Shown piece by piece: positions 32,511 to 39,083 of a stretch of 39,083 nt of DNA (the first letter of the stretch is position 1; each line of letters begins with the position of its first letter). The position numbers were made by a program, and so were the translations under genes. Source of the DNA: Patescibacteria group bacterium (GTDB lineage: Bacteria; Patescibacteriota; Minisyncoccia; JAHIHE01; JAGLIN01); assembly GCA_029210775.1 (NCBI GenBank), contig JARGGI010000009.1:1-39083 (forward strand), in the 5' to 3' direction. A model generated the notes under the pieces. The model saw nothing but the letters and a program-made list of their open reading frames with translations, had not been told where the DNA came from and ran no database searches.

Positions 32511-34394
32511 CTATCCCGCTCCTCCGCCGCCGCCACCTGCTCCACCACCTGCTCCACCACCGCCACCAGAAGCGCCACTGGCACCAGAACTGGAAATTGC
32601 GCTGCAAAATGAAGATGCCATATTTGTGACTCCGATATGTCCCGCCACAACCGCATTTCCATCATACCAAGACGGCTGAGGAATATTCATCGCTTCAAAC
32701 GCCTTCGCCCATTTTTTCTCTACTCCAAAAATCATAGCGTAAGGCAAGTATTTTTCAAAATATTCTGGTTTTAAATTTTGCATTCTATATTTATCCGCTG
32801 TTTCCAAATACATTTTAAACCCTAACCAATCTTCTTTTAATTTTATTCCTTTGTTAGACAATCGGGCTTCGTATTTGATGAAAGCGTAGAGAAATCCAAT
32901 ACTTACAATTCCTGTTGTTATTAAAAAAAGTAATTGACTTATTTCAAAATTTAATCCTATAACCATGTAAATAATATAAAATGGAAAGAAAAATATTTTC
33001 CAAAGTTTTGTTTTCTTTTTTTCTATTGTTAATCCAGTTTCAAAAGCTTTCGTGTCTAATTCAGCTTCTTTATATATTTTATCTTTAATTTTTAATATTT
33101 TTTCATATAACACTCTTGTATTTACTCTATCTTTCTTTAATTCTTCCGTAGAAAAATATTCTTTATTATCAAAAATCGCATCTATATATTTTCTTTCATA
33201 ATCTTTAAGATTGGAAGCACTTTCATATAGTTTGGCTTTTTTAATAATATAATTAGAATATCTCTTTTCGGTTCTTTTAAGTAATATTAATAAAGTAAAA
33301 AACATTAATAATACAGGTAAAATTAAAGAAAGAAAAAAGAAGGTTTCTTTATATAAAGATAGAAACAATAAAAGTAAAAATAAAATTATAGCAAAAGGAA
33401 ATATTAATAAAAGAAATATAAATGTCTTTATTAAATGACGCTCTCTGACTTTAGAGTTTAATTCAGGAATTTCCTCAATCCTCACATACCCCCTTACCGC
33501 CAGATCAACAATCGTCGCCACGAGGCCTTTGTTTGTTAATTTTTCTTTGATGATAACTTCTGTTATCGCTGGACGCAAATTTTGTGGCGGCTCATATTGC
33601 GGAACAATTGCGCGCTTTCCCTCTCTTGATTTTTCTGTTTTATGCCAATAAACATAACCGATAATTATACAGGAAAGAAAAATTATAATAGATAAAATAT
33701 AGCCGTAATACATCATCAGAAAATCTTTCCAATACGCACTTTGACTAATGATCTCCTTTGGAAAGCCAGCGGCAATAGTGAAATTAGTATTTGGTTTTAA
33801 ATTTTTTCCACTAAAAACCGCCTGCGTGTTCTTATTTTCAAAATAATAATTTTTAGACAATGTTTGCTCTGAATAAAGATGAATTAAATCACTTCTAAAT
33901 TTTTCGTTATTAGGCAGGCTTATGATCACTTTTACATTTTTAATTGGTATATCCCGATTTGATGGAATCGCATTCCAATAAATTTCATCATAATTTTTTA
34001 AAAAACTTATCCCGCCATGAACTTTATATTTTACCGTCCAGCTTTTTTCTTCCTCAAAAAAATCACGACGTGTAAAATTCCACTGAATATGCTTTGCGCC
34101 ATTTTTTGAATTTATATCCAATTCTCTTTTAGGAATTTTATTATTATTCCCGTCAAAAACCTCAATGTCCGTAATAGTATCTATTTTATTTAAAGAAACA
34201 TCACGATTTACAAAACCAAAATTACCGTCAAAAAAATAAGTCTGCTTTTCTGTGACATTAAAAGTTGAGTCTTGATTTATTTTTATATCAACTTCAAAAT
34301 CTTTGTAATAATATTCTTTGGCGAAGGAAGTTTTGATATTAAGACAAAAAATAAAAACTATACTTACTACAAATAATAATTTATATATTTTCAT
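32511..34394 (-). CDS. DUF2207 membrane protein with a Gly-rich C-terminus
   Basis: This is a YciQ-like predicted membrane protein of 627 aa from the chosen start. The order is: signal peptide (MKIYKLLFVVSIVFIF..., cleavage likely after SFA), a DUF2207 beta-rich extracytoplasmic domain (about 25-195), a membrane helix (about 223-245), a cytoplasmic stretch (GLVATIVDLAVRGYVRI), two helices (about 325-370), a soluble helical part, and two helices (about 465-505). It ends in a Ser/Gly/Ala-rich tail (SGASGGGGGAGGGAGGGGGG), typical of the family. The ATG at 34394 gives a classic signal peptide and has the local A-rich leader; an ATG eight codons upstream (34418) is the alternative. Function of the family is unknown. 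Confidence 0.8.
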   Translation of the reverse strand: MKIYKLLFVVSIVFIFCLNIKTSFAKEYYYKDFEVDIKINQDSTFNVTEKQTYFFDGNFGFVNRDVSLNKIDTITDIEVFDGNNNKIPKRELDINSKNGAKHIQWNFTRRDFFEEEKSWTVKYKVHGGISFLKNYDEIYWNAIPSNRDIPIKNVKVIISLPNNEKFRSDLIHLYSEQTLSKNYYFENKNTQAVFSGKNLKPNTNFTIAAGFPKEIISQSAYWKDFLMMYYGYILSIIIFLSCIIIGYVYWHKTEKSREGKRAIVPQYEPPQNLRPAITEVIIKEKLTNKGLVATIVDLAVRGYVRIEEIPELNSKVRERHLIKTFIFLLLIFPFAIILFLLLLFLSLYKETFFFLSLILPVLLMFFTLLILLKRTEKRYSNYIIKKAKLYESASNLKDYERKYIDAIFDNKEYFSTEELKKDRVNTRVLYEKILKIKDKIYKEAELDTKAFETGLTIEKKKTKLWKIFFFPFYIIYMVIGLNFEISQLLFLITTGIVSIGFLYAFIKYEARLSNKGIKLKEDWLGFKMYLETADKYRMQNLKPEYFEKYLPYAMIFGVEKKWAKAFEAMNIPQPSWYDGNAVVAGHIGVTNMASSFCSAISSSGASGASGGGGGAGGGAGGGGGGAG

Positions 34395-34436
34395 ATTTTT
34401 ATTTATAAAATATTTCATAAATTATACATACCAAAT

Positions 34437-35441
34437 TTATAACTCCTTCCCCACAAACTCTGCCATTTCAACCAATCTATTAGTGTAGCCAAATTCATTG
34501 TCATACCAAGCAGAAACTTTGACTAAATTTTCATTGACTTTTGTTAGTGGCAAATCAACAACAGCTGAAAGCGGATTGCCTTTATAGTCAATAGACACAA
34601 GCGGTTCTTCTGATGCGCCTAAAATATTTTTTAATCCTTCTTTGCTTGCTTTAATAAATAAATTATTCACTTCTTCAACGGAACTTTCTTTTTTAATAAT
34701 GACTGTAAAATCAACGATTGAAACGGTTGATGTTGGAACGCGCATTGCCATTCCATCAAGTTTGCCCTTCAATTCTGGAATTGCTTCTGTGACGGCAACT
34801 GCTGCACCAGTTGTGGTTGGAATAATACTAATGGCTGCTGCTCGCGCGCGACGCAAATCCTTATGAGGCAAATCCAAAATCCTCTGATCGTTTGTATAAC
34901 TATGCACCGTAGTCATAAAACCTTTTTCAATTCTCAAATTATCATTCAAAACTTTTACCACTGGTGCTAAACAATTTGTTGTGCAAGATCCATTGGAAAC
35001 GATATGATCTTCGCTTGAGTCATAGTCATATTCATTAACTCCTAAAATCAAAGTCTTGATGTCTCCACCTTTGCAAGGAGCGCTGATGACAACTTTTTTC
35101 GCCCCGGCTTTTAAATGTTTTTCTGATCCTTCTGCGGTAGTGAAAAATCCTGTACATTCCAAAACAACATCAACCTCCAACTCTTTCCACGGCAAAAGTT
35201 CCGGATTTTTTTGAGCGAATACTTTAATCTTTTTTCCATCAACAATAATATGTTCCTCGTCAAATAAAACTTCTTTTTCATACTTTCCATAATTGGAATC
35301 ATATTGCAGTAAATGTGCCAAAGTTTTCGTGTCAGTTAAATCGTTCACTGCCACGACTTCAAGATTTGGATGTTTGTCTAAAATCACTTTTAGAGCTGGT
35401 CTTCCAATTCGACCAAAACCATTGATTGCAATTTTTATCAT
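34437..35441 (-). CDS. gap: Glyceraldehyde-3-phosphate dehydrogenase, type I
   Basis: This oxidises and phosphorylates glyceraldehyde 3-phosphate. It has 334 aa, full length. The NAD-binding Rossmann start IKIAINGFGRIGRPALK is followed by AVNDLTD (coenzyme-contact region), the active site SNGSCTTNCLAP (Cys153; the usual Ala is Gly), the catalytic His180 in TTVHSYTND, LPHKDLRRARAAAISIIPTT, and the C-terminal SAWYDNEFGYTNRLVEMAEF. NAD or NADP preference is not determinable with confidence from the sequence alone. It lies 42 bases before the DUF2207 start. Confidence 0.95.
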   Translation of the reverse strand: MIKIAINGFGRIGRPALKVILDKHPNLEVVAVNDLTDTKTLAHLLQYDSNYGKYEKEVLFDEEHIIVDGKKIKVFAQKNPELLPWKELEVDVVLECTGFFTTAEGSEKHLKAGAKKVVISAPCKGGDIKTLILGVNEYDYDSSEDHIVSNGSCTTNCLAPVVKVLNDNLRIEKGFMTTVHSYTNDQRILDLPHKDLRRARAAAISIIPTTTGAAVAVTEAIPELKGKLDGMAMRVPTSTVSIVDFTVIIKKESSVEEVNNLFIKASKEGLKNILGASEEPLVSIDYKGNPLSAVVDLPLTKVNENLVKVSAWYDNEFGYTNRLVEMAEFVGKEL

Positions 35442-35494
35442 AGTTTTTTTGTTAAATTAAAATTTAAATAATTTATAAATATTTAATATCTTTT

Positions 35495-36190
35495 TTAATT
35501 AAGCATGCAATGATTTTTATTACAATAATATGTTTTTACAATTTCTATTTTATCTTCGCATGGATAACGCTTTTCTTTTCTAAAAAAACTAGCTTCTATA
35601 AAGTAGTTGTCATCACTATTAATCGCAATCACTTCAAAACCATTTCTTTTAAAATCAACCACTTCATCTTCACTTAAAGTTCCATTATCAACCATATCTT
35701 GAAATGAGTCTGGATAAACTTTTTCACTATAATAATAGGGATAATAACCGCTATTTTCATAAGATAATTCCACATAACTATTAAGTTCCATCAATTTTAT
35801 TTTCTTTAATTCAATTTCGCTTTTACTGCAAATTGACCGATTTAAAAAGTAACCATAAACCGAAAACAGAAAAATAAAAAAGCCTAACAAGAACATTACC
35901 ACAATTAGCACGTTATCAGTATTTATAGAACAAATAAGTTTTTCTTGTTTATTTAGATTTGATAAAGCACAAGATATACTGCGAATAGAAAAGTAAAAAG
36001 ATATTAATAATAAAACAGACAAAATTCCATAATATACAACATCTATATTTACAACTCCGCAAAAACTAGTTTCTTTTGGAATAAAATCTTTATTATCACA
36101 TTTCGTAATAAAAACTTTTACAGTCAATAAAATGGAAGCCAATAAAAAAACAAAAGACCATATTTTTCCTGATATAGTTATCTTTTTCAT
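35495..36190 (-). CDS. Membrane protein with a pilin-like C-terminal domain
   Basis: The protein has 231 aa and three to four membrane helices (about 10-28, 50-70, 94-116). A CxxC-less Cys set lies in the first extracytoplasmic loop (KCDNKDFIPKETSFCG). The C-terminal 100 residues (about 135-231) resemble a pseudopilin globular domain: MELNSYVELSYENSGYYPYYY, LSEDEVVDFKRNGFEVIAI and FIEASFFRKEKRYPC. Related domains occur at 28559 and 29787, but similarity is weaker. It is the first gene of the minus-strand block, divergent from the hydrogenase operon. Function not known. Confidence 0.6.
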   Translation of the reverse strand: MKKITISGKIWSFVFLLASILLTVKVFITKCDNKDFIPKETSFCGVVNIDVVYYGILSVLLLISFYFSIRSISCALSNLNKQEKLICSINTDNVLIVVMFLLGFFIFLFSVYGYFLNRSICSKSEIELKKIKLMELNSYVELSYENSGYYPYYYSEKVYPDSFQDMVDNGTLSEDEVVDFKRNGFEVIAINSDDNYFIEASFFRKEKRYPCEDKIEIVKTYYCNKNHCMLN

Positions 36191-36267
36191 ATTCTTAAAT
36201 AACCTATTTCTATGTTTTTATTTTATAAAAATAATTGAAATATACTCAATTATCCAATTATACTTAT

Positions 36268-36325
36268 ATTTTAACACTTTTATAATAACTAATCAATTTT
36301 ACTAAAACAAAATTTATGCTATAAT
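36268..36325. promoter_or_regulatory. Divergent promoter region between the hydrogenase operon and the 35495-36190 gene
   Basis: Toward the right, TTTACT (36298-36303), a 16-base spacer and TATAAT (36320-36325) would start transcription near 36332, giving a leader of about 40 bases for the hydrogenase beta gene. Toward the left, TTGATT (36296-36291), a 17-base spacer and TAAAAT (36273-36268) could drive the membrane protein gene. The two promoters are interleaved. No operator palindrome is obvious. Confidence 0.45.
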
Positions 36326-36372
36326 TAATTCATAATTAATAACAATGTGGATAATATTTTCCAAATAAAGCC

Positions 36373-37347
36373 ATGAATGATAAACAGCTCCAAAATTTTA
36401 TTTCCTATCTGATAAAAAACAATCATAATGTATATAGTCACAGAGAAATCGGAGATGAAATTACTATTAAAAAGATAGAAACTGGAAAAGATTTCTATCT
36501 TTGCCCCAAAAGACCACTATTCTCATTCAAAAAATTGTTTCTACCACCTTGTCAAAAAATGATGGTCTTTAAAAATAATATTACAACTCTTAATAAAAGC
36601 CAGAATATAAAAATTGTTTTATTAGGACTTCATTTTTATGATATGAAAGCCCTCACTTTAATCAATCGAGTCTATAGAAAAGATCCGCATTTTCAAAAGA
36701 AACTTAGAAATGCAATAATAATTGGGCAAAGTCCAGTTCCTGCAGAAATGGAAGATTACCAAAAATTTGAAAAAGAAGTTTTGGAACATCTTAAGTTTGA
36801 TATCTTCTTAGAAGCAAAATCTCATGGAGCACAAGAATCTTTCAGAATCTTTACGGGCTCAGAAGATGGGCAAAGACTTCTTGATGATTTTGGATATAAA
36901 GATTATGAAAACATTGAATATGTCGGCCCTGTTCCTAAAAAAGGACTCGGACCAGTTAATTCAATGTTAATTGAAAAAGTTAGAAAATCTCGAGGTAGTA
37001 AAATTTGGAAAGAATTAGACAAAAAATGCATTAACTGCGGAAAATGTTCAATCGTATGCCCAACTTGTTTTTGTTTTAAAATCAAAGATGAAATCAAAAA
37101 AGATGAGATTCTGCGAACTCGAGAATGGGACAGCTGTTTTTATGAAGAATTTTCAGAGATTGCTGGCGGACACAAGTTTTTAGATACTACCGAAAAAAGA
37201 ATTTATAATTGGTATGATCATAAATTTGTCAGAATACCAGAAGAATATACAATGCCTGGCTGTGTTTCGTGTGGAAGATGCACAGAAGTTTGTCCGGCAG
37301 GAATTGATATCAGAAAAAATTTAAAAAGAATCATTGAAGAGAATTAA
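36373..37347 (+). CDS. hydB: Group 3b-type NiFe hydrogenase beta subunit (iron-sulfur)
   Basis: The protein has 324 aa. It is the electron-transfer beta subunit of cytoplasmic NAD(P)-linked sulfhydrogenase-type enzymes. The C-terminal half carries two [4Fe-4S] sites, CINCGKCSIVCPTCFC (Cys219, 222, 225, 229) and GCVSCGRCTEVCPAG (Cys297, 300, 303, 307), with REWDSCFYEEFSEIAGGHKF between, as in HydB/HyhB. In Pyrococcus HydB, as I recall it, the N-terminal half has more cysteines (an A-C-D and a C-F-C block); here these read FYD (GLHFYDMKA) and no Cys (IIGQSPVPAEMED). It therefore probably holds one cluster fewer. It begins the plus-strand operon, 25 bases before gamma. Confidence 0.85.
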   Translation: MNDKQLQNFISYLIKNNHNVYSHREIGDEITIKKIETGKDFYLCPKRPLFSFKKLFLPPCQKMMVFKNNITTLNKSQNIKIVLLGLHFYDMKALTLINRVYRKDPHFQKKLRNAIIIGQSPVPAEMEDYQKFEKEVLEHLKFDIFLEAKSHGAQESFRIFTGSEDGQRLLDDFGYKDYENIEYVGPVPKKGLGPVNSMLIEKVRKSRGSKIWKELDKKCINCGKCSIVCPTCFCFKIKDEIKKDEILRTREWDSCFYEEFSEIAGGHKFLDTTEKRIYNWYDHKFVRIPEEYTMPGCVSCGRCTEVCPAGIDIRKNLKRIIEEN

Positions 37348-37372
37348 ATACTACTGAATATAAAAAATCATT

Positions 37373-38194
37373 ATGAAAAATCCATACGGTCCAATTCAAG
37401 CTAAAATTGTAAATATTGAAGAATTATCTCCAATTAACAAACTTTTTACGCTTCAAATTAAAGACAATCAAATTAGAAATACATTTAAGTTTAAACATGG
37501 ACAGTTTTTTATTCTGTCAGTTCCGGGATTCGGCGAAGCTCCTTTTGGTTTTTGCTCAAGCCCGACAATCAAAGAAACATTTCAAGTATCTGTTGATAAG
37601 CGAGGAAGTCTAACTTCAAAACTTTTTGAATTAAAAAAAGGATGTGAAGTTGGCATTAGAGGTCCTTATGGAAATGGTTTTGATCAGAAGAAAATCAAGA
37701 ATAAAAATTTGATTTTAGTGGCTGGTGGTTGTGGACTTTCCCCTCTTCGAACAATCATTCAAGACGCAAATCTTCATCCTGAAAAATTCAAAAATATTCA
37801 AATTTTCTATGGATGCAGAAATCCAGAACTTTTAGCGTTTAAAAAAGACTATAATAAATGGAACAAAAATATTGAAATAAATTTGACCGTCGATACGGCT
37901 GATGAAACTTGGAAAAATAATGTTGGTGTCGTAACTGATCTACTCACTTCAGAAAAAATTAAAAAAGATTGTGTCGCAATTCTTGTAGGTCCTCCTGTAA
38001 TGTATAAGTTCGTCATTCAAAAACTGGTTGAACTTGGCTTGAGTGATGAGGACATCTATGTTTCACTGGAACGAAGAATGCATTGTGGGATCGGAATTTG
38101 CCAACACTGCGCACTCGTAAATGGAAATTATGTCTGCACAGATGGTCCCCTATTTTCTTATGCTGAGATTAAAGATACTCCTGAAGGAATTTAA
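37373..38194 (+). CDS. hydG: Group 3b-type NiFe hydrogenase gamma subunit (FAD, NAD(P), 2Fe-2S)
   Basis: The protein has 273 aa. It is a ferredoxin-NADP reductase-like subunit that exchanges electrons between NAD(P)H and the hydrogenase. The FAD-binding barrel (1-105) contains GQFFILSVPGFGEAPFGFCS and VGIRGPYGNGF; the NAD(P)-binding domain has LVAGGCGLSPLRTII (115-129) and LVGPPVMYKF. The C-terminus has a [2Fe-2S] site with Cys238, 243, 246 and 255 (MHCGIGICQHCAL...YVC). This matches HydG/HyhG and the PyrK family, with hydrogenase neighbours deciding the assignment. It lies 25 bases after beta and 66 bases before delta. Confidence 0.9.
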   Translation: MKNPYGPIQAKIVNIEELSPINKLFTLQIKDNQIRNTFKFKHGQFFILSVPGFGEAPFGFCSSPTIKETFQVSVDKRGSLTSKLFELKKGCEVGIRGPYGNGFDQKKIKNKNLILVAGGCGLSPLRTIIQDANLHPEKFKNIQIFYGCRNPELLAFKKDYNKWNKNIEINLTVDTADETWKNNVGVVTDLLTSEKIKKDCVAILVGPPVMYKFVIQKLVELGLSDEDIYVSLERRMHCGIGICQHCALVNGNYVCTDGPLFSYAEIKDTPEGI

Positions 38195-38260
38195 ATCATT
38201 GAACTTTGAATTTTTGCTATTACTTTTACATTTTAGTTTTAACTTTTTAGTTATACATTT

Positions 38261-39007
38261 ATGCCAAAACCAAAAGTCGCCATAATAAGCCTTACATGTT
38301 GTGAAGGATGTCAACTCTCAATTTTAGATTTGGGCGAAAAAATTTTAGATATTGCAGATAAATTAGACTTAAGAAATTTTCGTCTTGCCTCGGGAACAAA
38401 AAGTTTTCCCGGTCCCTATGACATCGCCATTGTAGAAGGTTGTCCAATTACCAAAGATAATTTCAAACGCCTCAAAGAAATCAGAAAACAATCCAAAGTT
38501 TTAATTGCCCTGGGATCTTGCGCTCATTTGGGTGGTGTTGCTGAAATCAAAAATTATAAAGGAAACAAGGAAGAACAAATCAAATATGTTTATAAAAATA
38601 TTGAGGGAATCAATAACCCTGACATCACGCCCATTAGTGATGTTGTGAAAGTTGATGGTTTTATCCCAGGATGTCCTATTAACAATGAAGAGTTTTATAG
38701 GATTGTAATGGAATATGCAGAAGGAAAAACTCCATATATTGCTCAAAGACCTGTTTGTTATGAATGTCAGCTCAGAGAAAATAAATGCCTTTTGCAAGAA
38801 GGAAAACCTTGTTTCGGTCCCGTCACCTTGGGAGGATGCGAAGCAATTTGTCCTGCAAACGGTTTCATCTGTGAAGCCTGCCGCGGACCACTCAAAGGAA
38901 CTTCTATTGAAAAATTACAGGAGATTATGAAAGGTAAAATGGATAAAAAAGACCTCATGAAAATCGCGGAGATTTATGGGGTGAAGAAGGAGTTTGAAGA
39001 AAACTAA
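38261..39007 (+). CDS. hydD: Group 3b-type NiFe hydrogenase delta (small) subunit
   Basis: The protein has 248 aa. It holds the proximal [4Fe-4S] cluster beside the NiFe site: LTCCEGCQLS (Cys14, Cys17), ALGSCAHLGG (Cys87) and PGCPINNEEF (Cys138). The C-terminus carries further cluster cysteines in CYECQLRENKC (166, 169, 176), GKPC (184), GGCEAICP (193, 197) and ICEACRGP (204, 207). The family is the F420- and NAD(P)-linked group 3 small subunit (oxidored_q6). It should pair with a large subunit carrying the NiFe ligands, which would normally follow; the 76 bases left in the window contain no start of it. Confidence 0.92.
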   Translation: MPKPKVAIISLTCCEGCQLSILDLGEKILDIADKLDLRNFRLASGTKSFPGPYDIAIVEGCPITKDNFKRLKEIRKQSKVLIALGSCAHLGGVAEIKNYKGNKEEQIKYVYKNIEGINNPDITPISDVVKVDGFIPGCPINNEEFYRIVMEYAEGKTPYIAQRPVCYECQLRENKCLLQEGKPCFGPVTLGGCEAICPANGFICEACRGPLKGTSIEKLQEIMKGKMDKKDLMKIAEIYGVKKEFEEN

Positions 39008-39083
39008 ATTGCACTTGTTATTTTTTATAAATGTCATTAATATTCGTATAATATACAAATTTTATTTATTAACCACTTTATTA

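Noticed and set aside
32450-32665. A 71-codon minus-strand frame ending in the intergenic repeat
   Set aside because: It is out of frame with the DUF2207 gene and its tail is just translated repeat sequence.
1-39083. CRISPR arrays, tRNA or rRNA genes
   Set aside because: No regularly spaced direct repeats and no tRNA-like T-arm plus acceptor patterns were seen on either strand by eye; a dedicated scan was not possible.

Overview
The window is AT-rich (roughly 30% GC by eye), compact and uses the standard code: TGA is a genuine stop in ATGA-type overlaps at 3026-3029 and 9966-9969. The gene set points to a fermentative member of the candidate phyla radiation (Patescibacteria, Parcubacteria-like). 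It includes a short UvrC, a MurE-like ligase without its N-terminal domain, a DUF2207 protein, pseudopilin-like proteins, an ADP-forming acetyl-CoA synthetase and a group 3b-type NiFe hydrogenase. That placement is an inference from gene content; no rRNA or tRNA was seen.

Layout. 1-1733: two dead insertion sequences (ISL3, IS200/IS605) and a gene-free stretch with repeats and an orphan promoter. 1734-5695: MurE-like ligase and a Ca2+-type P-ATPase. 6003-8032: a stand-alone membrane protein gene with its own strong promoter, ribosome binding site and terminator, then a methyltransferase and a small Cys-rich protein. 8086-12540: glycosyltransferases and membrane proteins. 12676-16493: uvrC, lgt and two DsbA-like thiol oxidoreductases. 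16577-21189: ferredoxin oxidoreductase delta and gamma subunits (no alpha or beta), a DUF389 protein and ADP-forming acetyl-CoA synthetase. 21457-27952: a glycosyltransferase, a NYN protein, a PfkB kinase, phosphoglycerate mutase, a membrane protein and enolase. 28001-30344: a surface-protein trio with two closely related pseudopilin-like domains. 30399-36190: phosphoglycerate kinase, a small beta-carbonic-anhydrase-like protein, DUF2207, GAPDH and a third pilin-like membrane protein. 36373-39007 (plus strand): hydrogenase beta, gamma and delta subunits; the large subunit must lie beyond the right edge or elsewhere.

Together the genes describe lower glycolysis (GAPDH, PGK, iPGM, enolase), pyruvate oxidation through a ferredoxin oxidoreductase, ATP from acetyl-CoA by ADP-forming acetyl-CoA synthetase, and disposal of reductant by a cytoplasmic NAD(P)-linked hydrogenase. 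The rest is mostly envelope work: lipoprotein maturation, disulfide formation, glycan synthesis and surface proteins.

The most interesting points are: (1) almost no start codon has a Shine-Dalgarno sequence, whereas one unknown membrane protein gene has a perfect one in a hairpin loop; (2) the MurE-like enzyme has lost the UDP-binding domain, the carbamylated lysine and the DNPR motif; (3) UvrC lacks its cysteine cluster and C-terminus; (4) the hydrogenase beta subunit lacks the N-terminal cysteines; (5) intergenic palindromic repeats share TTGTCAT-type ends; (6) a consensus promoter reads into a hairpin terminator antisense to the NYN gene.
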